Of a stretch of DNA of 64,000 nt, positions 8,062 to 16,974 are shown one piece after another. The notes under the pieces are model-generated. The model saw only the letters and a list, made by a program, of their open reading frames with translations, was not told the DNA's origin and made no database searches. This stretch comes from Alphaproteobacteria bacterium. Its GTDB lineage: Bacteria; Pseudomonadota; Alphaproteobacteria; Rhodobacterales; Rhodobacteraceae. The stretch covers positions 1 through 64,000 of the forward strand of contig JAUHXK010000006.1 in NCBI GenBank assembly GCA_030427405.1, in the 5' to 3' direction. Within the stretch, counting starts at the first letter, position 1. The number at the start of each line of letters is the position of its first letter. The position numbers and the translations under genes were made by a program.

Positions 8062-10074
8062 TTATGCTGCTTCGTTGCTAAGGTCTTTGAGGATGTCCCC
8101 GAGGATTTCATCCCGCGACTTTTGCGGCTGAATACCCGCCATAAGAGCGGCATTTCCGGCCGCGCCCTTTTCTGCCGATTGCGATATGCTAAGTAGCGTT
8201 TCCTTCTGCTCGCGCATGAAATCGGCCAGGGTGGCGCGGGTGTTTTCCAGAACGGCTGCGACCTGGTTTTCCTCAAGATCCTTGGTGATCGAATTCGCCT
8301 CGGACGCGATCAGCCGGGTATAGTCGGCGGCGTAGGCCTCGAACCCTTTGCGCCGTTGCCACCACCGGCGCCACCAGGTGCTTTGCAGGTCCAGCGCGAT
8401 GGTGCGCCCGATCCCCAAGGGCGGCGGAACGCGTGGAACAATCGGGGCCTCGATGCTGAATTCGCCCAGATGGTTGCCCAACAGCTTGTGGTACAGGGCT
8501 TCGACATCTGCAGCGGCCGCGGCATACAAGGCACCGGCATCTTTGCGCATCGCACGGGCAAAGCTGAAATACGCGGCCTTCTGCAACGTCCGCAGACCGC
8601 CCGGATCATATTGCCAGGTGCCCTGCTCGCCATTTTCTTCAAGATGCGAAATCAACGAGTCGGTTGCGCGTTTGACAAAGTTCGCCTCGGCCGAGGACAG
8701 CCGGTCCAGCACTTTTTCGCGCAGCGCCGTGGTCAGGTCGGCGGCTTTCTTTTCATAGGCGTCAGCCACCGCCGCGATTGCGTCTTCGGGCGACACACCG
8801 TCGAGGTCGCGCACGACCCCTTCGCCGCCGGACAGCGTCTTGGCAACTGCCGCCGCGCGGATCTGACTTGCGATATTGCGGGCCCGGTGGCGCACCCGAT
8901 CCAGCAGCCGGGTACCCGCGCCCTCGGCGATGCGCTCGTTCATCGCCAACAACAGGTCAGGCAGCCCCGACAGCGCCCAGATCTTGTCAAGCGAGGCAGC
9001 CTGGTCGCCGAAACCGGCGGCCAGATAAAACGTGTTCAACGCTTGCCGCGATTCTTCTGTCAGGATGTCCGGGTTGCCGGTCAGTGCGGCCTCGGCCCAC
9101 AAAGCGCTGCCGAAAACGACGCTTGTGTTGGCGTCGATATTGTTCTGTTTCAGCGTATCCTGCACCCGGTCCCGAATTTCGGGAACCTGGTTGACCGGAT
9201 CTGACAATTCGTCGATCCGGTTGATAAACAGGATGATCTGGCGGTTTTCGAACTGCGCGATGATCCGCATAAGCGCCATGTCCATCGTGGTCAGCGCCTG
9301 GCTGGCCGCCAGGACCACGATGCAGACCTCGGACCCCCTGAGGCTGCGCAAGGTGATCTGTTCGCGCACCATGAACGTGTCGTTTACGCCCGGCGTGTCG
9401 CACAGACGCAGCGCGATCGGGTATTGCGGAATATCCATGTTCAGTTCCGCAGATTTGGTTACATCCGCGAAACGGCCGGTTTTGGGGCTGATATCCGGGT
9501 CATCTTCGTCGCCCAGGCAAACATAGCGCTGGATCAGTTCCTCGTCGAAATAGTCGTATTGGTGGCTTTGCCCCAGGATGAGGTCGAAATGGGTGCCCAA
9601 GCGTTTCTCTGACTTGGCTTTCATCTCGGATATCTGGCGGCGGATGTCCTCCATTTCGTCATCCGCGCCTGCCCGGTTGGCCAATTCGCCCAGCCGGCCG
9701 CCGCCGACCATCAGGTTGTCCCATTCCTCTTGCTCGAAAAAGGTGAACCGGGCCTTGGTATCGCCCTGGGTTCGCGTGTTGATGTTCAGCGTCGTAACCA
9801 CCGAGGTCCACGGGTTCACGTCAGACGGCAACAGGTTCGGCCGCCCTGCAAGGATGTTCACGATCGACGATTTTCCGGCCTTAACCTGCCCCACCAGGGT
9901 GACGTTGGCGGTAAAGTTCTCCATGCGGGTTTTCAGCGTGGCCAGCCGCGCCGACGACCGCGCGTCGGCCACCTCTGTCAATTGGTCGATCTGCGCGGTC
10001 AGCGAAGACATGGCTGACGTCATCGGGGCCAGTGCTTCGTTGCCTACCGACAGCAGGTGGTCATTGCGCGCCAT
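8062..10074 (-). CDS. Dynamin-like GTPase, long type (GTPase A)
   Basis: 670-aa dynamin-family GTPase with G1 GQVKAGKSS (62-70), the LLPSDVNPWTS switch I region, G3 DTPGVND (226-232) and G4 NRIDE (285-289). Residues about 380-660 look like a helical stalk. A cluster WWRRWWQRRK at 567-576, aromatic and basic together, is a strong candidate for a membrane-inserting paddle tip as in other bacterial dynamin-like proteins. No transmembrane helix is obvious. The gene begins 2 nt after the small upstream gene (10077-10550) and ends 8 nt before the short GTPase gene, which makes one transcription unit likely. Paralogue of the product of 2866-4908. Confidence 0.92.
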   Translation of the reverse strand: MARNDHLLSVGNEALAPMTSAMSSLTAQIDQLTEVADARSSARLATLKTRMENFTANVTLVGQVKAGKSSIVNILAGRPNLLPSDVNPWTSVVTTLNINTRTQGDTKARFTFFEQEEWDNLMVGGGRLGELANRAGADDEMEDIRRQISEMKAKSEKRLGTHFDLILGQSHQYDYFDEELIQRYVCLGDEDDPDISPKTGRFADVTKSAELNMDIPQYPIALRLCDTPGVNDTFMVREQITLRSLRGSEVCIVVLAASQALTTMDMALMRIIAQFENRQIILFINRIDELSDPVNQVPEIRDRVQDTLKQNNIDANTSVVFGSALWAEAALTGNPDILTEESRQALNTFYLAAGFGDQAASLDKIWALSGLPDLLLAMNERIAEGAGTRLLDRVRHRARNIASQIRAAAVAKTLSGGEGVVRDLDGVSPEDAIAAVADAYEKKAADLTTALREKVLDRLSSAEANFVKRATDSLISHLEENGEQGTWQYDPGGLRTLQKAAYFSFARAMRKDAGALYAAAAADVEALYHKLLGNHLGEFSIEAPIVPRVPPPLGIGRTIALDLQSTWWRRWWQRRKGFEAYAADYTRLIASEANSITKDLEENQVAAVLENTRATLADFMREQKETLLSISQSAEKGAAGNAALMAGIQPQKSRDEILGDILKDLSNEAA

Positions 10075-10076
10075 GG

Positions 10077-10550
10077 TCAGCCTCCGGTGCCTGTTGCTGC
10101 GACCGGCGTTCCGGTCGGAATGCCTGTCAGCGTGTCGATGCGCGCGATCAGGTCCAGGGCGTTGCCCAGAATCGCGGCCTCGGTTCCCGGCGATATCGTG
10201 TCATAGGCACGGGCATCGGCCAGCACTTCGATCGAGCTGAATCGCTCGCCGTTTTCCAGGCAGGCAACGCGACGACCCGTTGGGAAGCCGTCGGTCTTGG
10301 CCGAGGGCAGCGGCATCCGGGAATTGGCCAGCAGGTACTGGTCGCCCGAATGGGTCTTGAGTGCGATGCCGAAACCGGTATCGGGATAATGTTTGTTCAG
10401 AGTTTTGAGCTCGCCAATAAAGCTTTCCTTGGCAAGAAAGACGGCGTCTTGCTCTGCGGCAGCGGAGTTGAAATGTTCGGTCACAATACAGACCCTTGTA
10501 CTGGAGTTGAGCGAAAAACTCGTACGGTGCCCAAGGGCGAAAAGACTCAT
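10077..10550 (-). CDS. Unknown small protein, first gene of GTPase cluster
   Basis: 157-aa protein without recognised family, signal peptide or membrane helix. The ATG at 10550 is chosen because AAGGAG precedes it, although the 3-nt spacing is short; a GTG at 10484, giving 135 aa and starting at TEHFNS, is a realistic alternative and would begin where the sequence starts to look folded. The body (DTGFGIALKTHSGDQYLLANSR, split by a strand-turn pattern) looks alpha/beta. The C-terminus is Thr/Gly-rich. It ends 2 nt before the first long GTPase gene, so it is co-expressed with it and probably works with it, but its activity is unknown. Confidence 0.7.
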   Translation of the reverse strand: MSLFALGHRTSFSLNSSTRVCIVTEHFNSAAAEQDAVFLAKESFIGELKTLNKHYPDTGFGIALKTHSGDQYLLANSRMPLPSAKTDGFPTGRRVACLENGERFSSIEVLADARAYDTISPGTEAAILGNALDLIARIDTLTGIPTGTPVAATGTGG

Positions 10551-11237
10551 TAACTCCTTGATGACAAGAATTACCCTCAAGGCGGTGTTTGTTTGGCGCG
10601 ATTAAGATTTTTTGGCGTTTGAAATGTGGCGCAATTGTGGTGCGGCTCTCATAATGACGCCTCAACCCTTGAGGGAATATTAACGCTTTTGAGCCGCACA
10701 CTACCGCCGGCCGAGGCCGTCGTAGGTGTATGTGCTTTCCCCATTTCTGATTTTTGAATGTATTTTCAAGCTATTAACTTGTTGTCATTGCGCCCGTTTT
10801 TCCAAAACAGCTCGTCGTCCAGATTGCCCGCTTACCTTCATGATAAGCCAGAGGCTGCGGGTGGCCTACCTTGTGCCCCCGCGATCAGGGAAACAATCGC
10901 ACCGGAGTGTTTCAACGTATGGGAGAACGCGCCGGGCAGTCGATTTGCGGGTTTTTCTTCAGGATTCCTGGCGACGGAGCTTGCAGGATTTTGAACGAAT
11001 TTTGGGCAGTCTGACCAACGCGGCAGCGGCTTTGCGCTGCGCGAGCCGTGTGCAGGGGCGGCTCTGGGCCGGGGGTATTCGCGCCCTGCCCTGATGGCCG
11101 CGCGGCGGGCATAGCCCCTCGTGAACCGGGCCTGTTTCAGGTGTGAAAATTCTGCGCGCGGGTTTGAATTTACCCCTCGCACTTGTCAGCAAGCTTTGCT
11201 ATTCAGCGCGTCATTCCGGCGTCATTGGCGCCAGGTT
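10551..11237. other. Long intergenic region upstream of GTPase cluster
   Basis: A 687-bp stretch between the first gene of the minus-strand GTPase cluster and tRNA-Leu. Only short overlapping frames occur and none has a convincing start, composition or family pattern. The cluster promoter should lie in the part near 10,560-10,700, where sequence is AT-rich and contains a nested inverted repeat (listed separately). In 10,700-11,237 I see no definite feature; decayed coding sequence or a small RNA cannot be excluded. Confidence 0.4.
10640..10699. repeat. Nested inverted repeat upstream of GTPase cluster
   Basis: An outer 9-bp inverted repeat, GTGCGGCTC at 10640-10648 and GAGCCGCAC at 10691-10699, encloses an inner hairpin CCTCAA-CCC-TTGAGG at 10660-10674. 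Both arms are perfect. It lies about 90 bp upstream of the first start codon of the minus-strand cluster, so it may be an operator or a leader RNA structure. Function is not shown by the sequence. Confidence 0.55.
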
Positions 11238-11322
11238 GCGGGTGTGGCGAAATTGGTAGACGCACCAGATTTAGGTTCTGGCGCCGCAAGGCGTGGGGGT
11301 TCAAGTCCCTCCACCCGCACCA
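11238..11322 (+). tRNA. tRNA-Leu (anticodon UAG)
   Basis: 85-nt tRNA with acceptor arms GCGGGTG (11238-11244) and CACCCGC (11312-11318), discriminator A and encoded CCA (11320-11322). The anticodon stem CCAGA/TCTGG encloses loop TTTAGGT, giving anticodon TAG. A long variable arm (GCGCCGCAAGGCGT) marks a class II tRNA, as expected for leucine. The T arm GGGTTCAAGTCCC is intact. Confidence 0.97.
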
Positions 11323-11338
11323 CATTTTCCTTGGTAAT

Positions 11339-11956
11339 CTACGCGCCGTAGCGGGCAAGGAACATGTCAACGGCGTGCAGCGCGATCTCATCAATTTCGT
11401 CCTGGGAAAAGCGTGTCTGGATACCAAAGGCGGCTTTCATCCAGATGCGGACCTTGCACAATTCCGAAAATTGTTCGGCCGCGATATTGACGTCGTCAAT
11501 TGCCAGTTCGCCCTTGGCGACGGCCTTTTCCAGGTATTCAACCATCTGGCGCTGACCATTTGCCGGACCGGCCTCGTAAAAGGCCTTGCCAAGTTCGGGG
11601 AACCGGTCGCGTTCGGCCACGCAGATACGGAACACCTGCTGGGCAAAGTCCGAAACCAGGAAGCTGGCCAGTTGCGTGGCCGTGATCGTCAGCACCTCGC
11701 GGACCGGTTTGGTCTCGTCGATCATCGAAATGATGCGTTCGGCCATGCGGCAGCATTCGGTCTGGGCGACTTCGCTGAAAAGCAGGCGTTTGTCGGGGAA
11801 ATAGCTGTACAGCGTCGCCTTGGAAACACCAGCTGCACGGGCGATGTCGTCGACGCTTGCCCCTTCGAACCCGTCAGCCATGAAAACCTCGCGCGCGCCA
11901 CGCAGGACCTGATCGAATTTCCGGCCCGTTCGCAGAATTGTGGCGGCTTGGGTCAT
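11339..11956 (-). CDS. TetR/AcrR family transcriptional regulator
   Basis: 205-aa repressor-type regulator. The N-terminal helix-turn-helix is clear at residues about 22-55 (VDDIARAAGVSKATLYSYF), and the helical remainder should form the ligand-binding and dimer domain with several Cys residues (TECCRM). It is the only gene between tRNA-Leu and the divergent mbfA gene. The 127-bp divergent promoter region holds a perfect 12-bp palindrome 36 bp upstream of its ATG, a likely autoregulatory operator. Whether it also controls mbfA is inference; the ligand is unknown. Confidence 0.92.
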   Translation of the reverse strand: MTQAATILRTGRKFDQVLRGAREVFMADGFEGASVDDIARAAGVSKATLYSYFPDKRLLFSEVAQTECCRMAERIISMIDETKPVREVLTITATQLASFLVSDFAQQVFRICVAERDRFPELGKAFYEAGPANGQRQMVEYLEKAVAKGELAIDDVNIAAEQFSELCKVRIWMKAAFGIQTRFSQDEIDEIALHAVDMFLARYGA

Positions 11957-11991
11957 GGTGGCTCCTGTGTGGTTGGCCCGCCAAGCTTATA

Positions 11992-12003
11992 AACCGAACG
12001 GTT
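11992..12003. promoter_or_regulatory. Candidate TetR operator palindrome
   Basis: AACCGAACGGTT is a perfect palindrome with arms AACCG/CGGTT, embedded in the AT-rich TTATAAACCG context between the divergent TetR and mbfA genes. The length, centre and location fit operators of TetR-family autorepressors. Binding is inferred from position only. Confidence 0.6.
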
Positions 12004-12083
12004 CAGATTCAAGGGCGCGTCGCCTTGGTTGAAACTTTCTCGAAACGGCGTAGCTTCGGGATGATTCCGGACGAGGTGGAAGC

Positions 12084-13058
12084 ATGAAATTCATTTTGCA
12101 ACGCAAGCACTTTAGGGACTTGTCTGAACAAGAGATTGTCGCGCTTGCGATTTCGTCAGAAGAAGACGATGCGCGCATCTATCGGTCCTATGCCGAAACC
12201 CTGCGCGCCGACTTTCCGGCAAGCGCCAAGGTATTCGACGGCATGGCACAGGAAGAAGATGTGCATCGCGCCCGGTTGATTGCGTTGCACGAGCAAAGAT
12301 TCGGGTCGGTCATCCCGTTGATCCGCCGTGAACATGTGGCCGGGTATTTCGCGCGACGCCCCGTTTGGCTTGTTGAAAACCTGGGCATCGACCGCATCCG
12401 CGAAGAGGCGGAAATGATGGAACACGACGCCGAACAGTTCTATCTGGCGGCCGCCGCGCGTTGCAAGGATGCCCCAACCCGCAAACTGCTGGGTGATCTG
12501 GCCGCTGCCGAGGCGGTGCATGGGGTCCGGGCAGTCGAATTGGAACATACCCATCTGACCGACGATATCCGTGAAACCGAACGCGCCGTGTCACGCCGTC
12601 AGTTTGTTTTGACCTGGGTGCAGCCGGGGCTTGCCGGGCTGATGGACGGGTCCGTTTCGACACTGGCGCCGATCTTTGCGACGGCATTTGCCACGCAGGA
12701 TACGTGGACGACGTTCCTGGTTGGTCTGGCGGCCTCGGTCGGGGCGGGCATTTCCATGGGCTTTACCGAGGCCGCGTCGGATGATGGCGAATTGTCGGGA
12801 CGGGGGTCGCCCATAAAACGGGGGCTGGCGTCGGGCGTAATGACGACCGTAGGCGGATTGGGGCACGCCCTGCCCTATCTTATTCCCGATTTCTGGACGG
12901 CCACGATCATCGCGTTCGCCGTAGTGTTTGCCGAGTTGTGGGCGATAGCCTGGATTCAGAACCGGTTCATGGACACGCCCTTTTTCCGGGCCGCATTCCA
13001 GGTTGTTTTGGGTGGCTCGCTTGTGTTGGCGGCGGGAATTCTGATCGGCAGCGGCTGA
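12084..13058 (+). CDS. mbfA: Membrane-bound ferritin MbfA (ferritin-VIT1 fusion)
   Basis: 324-aa protein with an N-terminal ferritin-like di-iron domain (about 1-165) and a C-terminal VIT1/CCC1-type transporter domain (about 172-324) with hydrophobic segments near 173-215, 245-285 and 300-322. Iron ligands of the ferritin part are visible in SSEEDDARIYRSY, AQEEDVHRARL, EEAEMMEHDAEQFY and AAEAVHGVRAVE. Known MbfA proteins export iron from the cytoplasm and protect against iron and peroxide stress, often under Irr control in alphaproteobacteria. I could not identify a convincing Irr box in the short upstream region. AAGCATGA at the start has AGGTGGAA upstream as ribosome binding site. Confidence 0.92.
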   Translation: MKFILQRKHFRDLSEQEIVALAISSEEDDARIYRSYAETLRADFPASAKVFDGMAQEEDVHRARLIALHEQRFGSVIPLIRREHVAGYFARRPVWLVENLGIDRIREEAEMMEHDAEQFYLAAAARCKDAPTRKLLGDLAAAEAVHGVRAVELEHTHLTDDIRETERAVSRRQFVLTWVQPGLAGLMDGSVSTLAPIFATAFATQDTWTTFLVGLAASVGAGISMGFTEAASDDGELSGRGSPIKRGLASGVMTTVGGLGHALPYLIPDFWTATIIAFAVVFAELWAIAWIQNRFMDTPFFRAAFQVVLGGSLVLAAGILIGSG

Positions 13059-13101
13059 ACAAGCCCTTGCCGTCCGGTAAAAACATGTTACCAATCCGGC
13101 C

Positions 13102-14031
13102 ATGGTCGAGATATTCCTGCGCACACTGCCCTTTTTCGCAATTATCGGCCTGGGATACTGGGCCGGGCGGTCGCGGTTCTTCAGCCAGGACGCAACCGCA
13201 TATCTGACCAAGTTCGTTTTCTTTTTCGCGCTGTCCGCGCTGCTGTTTCGCTTTGCGGCCACGTTGCCTTTTGCCGAGATCTTCAATGCGCGGCTGGTGG
13301 CCGGGTACCTTCTGGGGACAATGGCGGTTTATGTGCTGGCCACGGCCATTGCGCGATTTCGGGGGTTGGACATCCCCACCGCCGCGGTCGAGGCACAATG
13401 CGCAGCGATTGGAAATGTCGGGTTCCTTGGCCTGCCGATGCTGGCCATGTTGTTCACCGAAGCGGCGATTGGCCCCGTCATGTTGGTGCTGACGGTCGAT
13501 CTGGTGGTATTTTCGTCCCTTATCGTGATCCTGATCAATGGCGGGCGTGACGGCGGGCTTTCGGCAGGCACGATCCGGCTGATCGGATTGGGGCTGATCA
13601 AGAACCCGATGATCGTCTCGATTTCGGCAGGTTTGGCCTGGTCGGCGCTGGCGGTTCCGGTTCCCGAGCCCTTGAACGACTTTCTGACCATCCTTGGCGG
13701 GGCTGCAACGCCGGGGGCATTGTTTGCCATTGGCGCGTCGCTGGCCAGCAAGTCGGCGGAACGGGTCCAAATCGCCGCATGGCTGAGCTTTTGCAAGCTT
13801 GTGGTGCATCCGGCATGCGTTGCGGTTGCACTGATCTGGCTGGTGCCAGTCGATGCGTTTTCGGCCACTGTCGCCATTGCGGCGGCTGCGCTGCCAGTTG
13901 CTGGCAACGTCTATATGCTGGCCGCGCATTACGAAATCGCGCCCCACCGGGCCTCGGCTGCGATTTTGCTGTCCACCGTTGCAAGCATGCTTAGCGTGCC
14001 GCTGGTGATCGCCTGGGTGGGCATATTGTAA
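13102..14031 (+). CDS. AEC family transporter (auxin efflux carrier type)
   Basis: 309-aa integral membrane protein with about ten hydrophobic helices, an N-terminal half ending near the charged INGGRDGG loop (about residue 145) and a second half with the characteristic GxxLA-type motif (LFAIGASLASKS). AEC family members move organic acids or other small anions; the substrate here cannot be told. It begins 43 nt after mbfA in the same direction and could be read from the same promoter, but no functional link to iron is known. Confidence 0.88.
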   Translation: MVEIFLRTLPFFAIIGLGYWAGRSRFFSQDATAYLTKFVFFFALSALLFRFAATLPFAEIFNARLVAGYLLGTMAVYVLATAIARFRGLDIPTAAVEAQCAAIGNVGFLGLPMLAMLFTEAAIGPVMLVLTVDLVVFSSLIVILINGGRDGGLSAGTIRLIGLGLIKNPMIVSISAGLAWSALAVPVPEPLNDFLTILGGAATPGALFAIGASLASKSAERVQIAAWLSFCKLVVHPACVAVALIWLVPVDAFSATVAIAAAALPVAGNVYMLAAHYEIAPHRASAAILLSTVASMLSVPLVIAWVGIL

Positions 14032-14133
14032 GGGCAGACAGTCGAAAATCACCGCGCCTTGGGGGCTCTGGACTTTACGGCGGCGCCTTGGGCCGTTAGC
14101 CATTGGCCTGACCCAACCCAAGGACGGTGACAG

Positions 14134-14967
14134 ATGGAAACCCTTTCGGAAAATGCATGTTTTGGCGGCGTTCAGGGCGTCTATCGCCACGCCTCGCTGG
14201 CCACGCAATGTGACATGACTTTTGGCCTGTTTCTTCCGGCCGAGGCGAAGGACGGGCCGGTTCCGGTCCTGTGGTATCTGTCGGGGCTGACCTGCACGCA
14301 TGAAAACGCGATGACCAAGGCCGGCGCACAGGTCTGGGCCGCAGAGCAGGGAATAGCCCTGGTGTTTCCCGATACCTCGCCACGCGGCGCGGATGTTGCG
14401 GACCACGATGATTATGACCTGGGTCAGGGGGCGGGGTTCTATGTGAACGCGACGCAATCGCCCTGGGCCCCGCATTTTCGGATGTGGGACTATGTCGCCG
14501 ACGAGCTTCCCGCGCTATTGGCCGAAAACTTTCCGATTGATGCTGAAAGGCAATCCATCACGGGCCATTCGATGGGCGGCCATGGGGCGCTTACACTTGC
14601 CATGAACCTGCCCGGGCGGTTCCGCTCGGTCTCGGCCTTTGCGCCAATTGCCAACCCGACCGGCAGCGACTGGGGCCGCAAGCAACTGTCCGCGTATCTG
14701 GGCGAAGACAAGGCGGGATGGGAAAAGCATGACGCAACGCTGCTGATGAAGGCGACCGGGTTTGACGGCCCTCTTCTGATTGATACGGGCACCGCGGATC
14801 AGTTCATCGATCTGCTGCGCCCCGAAGCCCTGGCGCAAGCGATTGCGGAACGCCGTCAGCAGGCCATCACCCGAATGCAGCCCGGCTATGACCATTCCTA
14901 TTTCTTCGTGTCCACCTTCATGGAGGATCACGTCACCTTTCACGCCGAAGCGCTGTACGGGGATTGA
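14134..14967 (+). CDS. fghA: S-formylglutathione hydrolase
   Basis: 277-aa esterase-D family enzyme that splits S-formylglutathione to formate and glutathione, the second step of glutathione-dependent formaldehyde oxidation. The conserved WYLSGLTCTHEN segment (47-58) and the nucleophile elbow GHSMGG with Ser146 are present; Asp and His of the triad fit DTGTADQF (about 216-223) and GYDHSYFF (about 250-257). Length is normal for the family. The next gene starts 3 nt later. The partner class III alcohol dehydrogenase is not in the window. Confidence 0.95.
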   Translation: METLSENACFGGVQGVYRHASLATQCDMTFGLFLPAEAKDGPVPVLWYLSGLTCTHENAMTKAGAQVWAAEQGIALVFPDTSPRGADVADHDDYDLGQGAGFYVNATQSPWAPHFRMWDYVADELPALLAENFPIDAERQSITGHSMGGHGALTLAMNLPGRFRSVSAFAPIANPTGSDWGRKQLSAYLGEDKAGWEKHDATLLMKATGFDGPLLIDTGTADQFIDLLRPEALAQAIAERRQQAITRMQPGYDHSYFFVSTFMEDHVTFHAEALYGD

Positions 14968-14970
14968 GGC

Positions 14971-16419
14971 ATGAGCAGCTATGACTACGATCTTATCATA
15001 ATCGGCTCTGGTCCTTCGGGCCGCGCAGCGGCAATCCAGGCAGGCAAGCTGAAACGCAAGGTTCTTGTGATCGACCGCAAGGACCGGTTCGGCGGGGTTT
15101 CCGTGCATACAGGTACGATCCCGTCAAAAACCCTGCGCGAAACGGTGCTGAACCTGTCGGGCTGGCGCGAGCGCAGCTTTTACGGACGGTCCTACAGGGT
15201 TAAGGACCAGATCAGGGCCGAGGACCTCAAGGCGCGTCTGCACATGACGCTTGACCACGAGGTCGACGTTCTTGAACACCAGTTCAACCGGAACCACGTT
15301 GAAACTCTGGACGGAATGGCCCGTTTTGCGGGCCCGCACGAGGTCGAGGTTGCAACGGATGCCGGGGAAACTACCCGTTTGACCGCGGCGAAATTTCTGA
15401 TTGCGACCGGGACCAAAACCTATCGCCCCGATTACGTGCCATTCAACGGCAAGACCGTCGTGGATGGCGACGACTTTCTGGAAATGGCCGAAATCCCACG
15501 GTCTTTGGTGGTAATCGGCGCCGGGGTGATCGGGGTGGAATATGCGACGATGTTTTCGGCGCTTGATGTCCGGGTGACCTTGATCGAACCGCGCGAGACT
15601 TTTCTGGATTTCATCGACAACCGCTTGATTCACGATTTTACCCATCAAATCCGGGAAAATGGTGTCGACCTGCGCTTGGGGTCGGCGGTGGACAAGATCG
15701 AAGACGCCGGCGGCCATGTCGAGGTGACATTGGAAAACGGGCGCCATGTCCGGGCCGAGATGCTGTTGTTTGCAGCCGGGCGAATGGGGGCGACCTCGGC
15801 GCTGAACCTAGATGCGGTCGGGATCGAGACAGATCATCGCAACCGGATCAGCGTTGACCGCAAGACCTACCAGACCTCGGTGCCGCATATCTATGCGACC
15901 GGCGATGTAATCGGGCACCCTTCGCTGGCGTCGACATCGTTGCAGCAGGGTCGCGTGGCCGCCTGCCATGCGCTGGAAACACCGACGCTGCCCGAAAGCC
16001 CGTGGTATCCCTATGGCATCTATTCGGTTCCCGAAATCTCGACCTGTGGCATGTCCGAAGAAGAGTTGCAGGAACGCGGCATTCCCTATGAGGTGGGAGT
16101 GGCCCGGTTCCGGGAGACTTCGCGCGGCCATATCATGGGTCTGGAACACGGAATGCTAAAGATGCTTTTCTCTTTGAAGACGCGTCGCGTTTTGGGCGTG
16201 CAGATCGTCGGTGAAGGGGCAACCGAGTTGATCCATATCGCCCAGGCGGTTCTGAACCTGAAAGGAACCGTGGATTATTTCGTACAGAACACCTTTAACT
16301 ATCCGACGCTGGCCGAGGCCTATAAAATCGCCGGGCTTGACGCCTTTAACCGAATGCCCATCCCGGATGAATTCAAGGTGCGCAAGCCGCCTGCGGACAA
16401 GCGGGCCAAAAAGGCGTGA
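14971..16419 (+). CDS. sthA: Soluble (Si-specific) NAD(P) transhydrogenase
   Basis: 482-aa flavoprotein of the pyridine nucleotide-disulfide oxidoreductase family that transfers hydride between NADPH and NAD. The FAD-binding [14 protein letters not shown] lies at the N-terminus, the NAD(P)-binding [10 protein letters not shown] near 180-190 and the FAD motif YATGDVIG near 308-315. The redox-active disulfide of dihydrolipoamide dehydrogenases is absent: the site reads [13 protein letters not shown], with both cysteines replaced, as expected for a transhydrogenase rather than a disulfide reductase. The C-terminal dimerisation domain is complete. It overlaps the next gene by 4 nt. Confidence 0.93.
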   Translation: MSSYDYDLIIIGSGPSGRAAAIQAGKLKRKVLVIDRKDRFGGVSVHTGTIPSKTLRETVLNLSGWRERSFYGRSYRVKDQIRAEDLKARLHMTLDHEVDVLEHQFNRNHVETLDGMARFAGPHEVEVATDAGETTRLTAAKFLIATGTKTYRPDYVPFNGKTVVDGDDFLEMAEIPRSLVVIGAGVIGVEYATMFSALDVRVTLIEPRETFLDFIDNRLIHDFTHQIRENGVDLRLGSAVDKIEDAGGHVEVTLENGRHVRAEMLLFAAGRMGATSALNLDAVGIETDHRNRISVDRKTYQTSVPHIYATGDVIGHPSLASTSLQQGRVAACHALETPTLPESPWYPYGIYSVPEISTCGMSEEELQERGIPYEVGVARFRETSRGHIMGLEHGMLKMLFSLKTRRVLGVQIVGEGATELIHIAQAVLNLKGTVDYFVQNTFNYPTLAEAYKIAGLDAFNRMPIPDEFKVRKPPADKRAKKA

Positions 16420-16871
16420 CAGCACTGTATATTGACGGGGATGCCTGTCCGGTAAAACCCGAGGCCGAACGCGTTGCGACCCGTCACAAGGTGCAAATGT
16501 TGCTGGTATCGAATGGCGGCCTGCGTCCGTCGGCCAACCCGTTCGTGCAGACCGTCATCGTGGCCGAAGGCGCAGACGAGGCCGACAAGTGGATCGCCGA
16601 GCGTTGTGGCGCGGGCGATGTGGTCGTCACATCAGATATCCCCCTGGCGGCCAAGTGCATCGAGGCGGGTGCGCGCGTTCTGCGCCCCAATGGCGAAAGT
16701 TTCACTGCCGCCAATATCGGGCAGCAACTGGCGATGCGCGATCTTATGGCTGATATGCGGGCTGCCAATCCGCTGGGCGCGGGCGGCGGCGGCAAGCCGT
16801 TTTCCAAAGCCGACCGGTCGCGATTTCTGGATGCGCTTGAACGGGAATTGCGCGCGGCGAAACGGGTCTGA
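16416..16871 (+). CDS. YaiI/YqxD family protein (UPF0178)
   Basis: 151-aa protein starting at a GTG that overlaps the sthA stop codon (GTGA). It has the family opening [11 protein letters not shown], a [17 protein letters not shown] segment, and the C-terminal [17 protein letters not shown]. The fold is a PIN-like nuclease-type domain by family knowledge; biochemical function is unknown in the family. Length is typical. Coupled translation with sthA is likely but a functional link is not established. Confidence 0.9.
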   Translation: MTALYIDGDACPVKPEAERVATRHKVQMLLVSNGGLRPSANPFVQTVIVAEGADEADKWIAERCGAGDVVVTSDIPLAAKCIEAGARVLRPNGESFTAANIGQQLAMRDLMADMRAANPLGAGGGGKPFSKADRSRFLDALERELRAAKRV

Positions 16872-16974
16872 CCCGCCCATCTGTCCGTGCCGTGCCGCGC
16901 GCTGCGGATGTGCCTTGCACATTGTGCCACGGGTTGCTTCAGTCCGCAGCGAGGGAATCGTGAAAGGTGCGCCC

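Noticed and set aside
11238-11322. tRNA-Leu as attachment site for an island carrying the GTPase cluster
   Set aside because: Integrases usually insert at the tRNA 3' end, which faces the TetR gene, not the GTPase cluster. No integrase and no repeated tRNA 3' end were seen in the window.
12005-12060. Possible Irr box upstream of mbfA
   Set aside because: GAAACTTTCTCGAAAC only loosely resembles the consensus and lacks the expected symmetry.
14053-14092. Direct repeat GCGCCTTGGG before fghA
   Set aside because: Ten nucleotides, two copies only, GC-rich; expected by chance in this composition.
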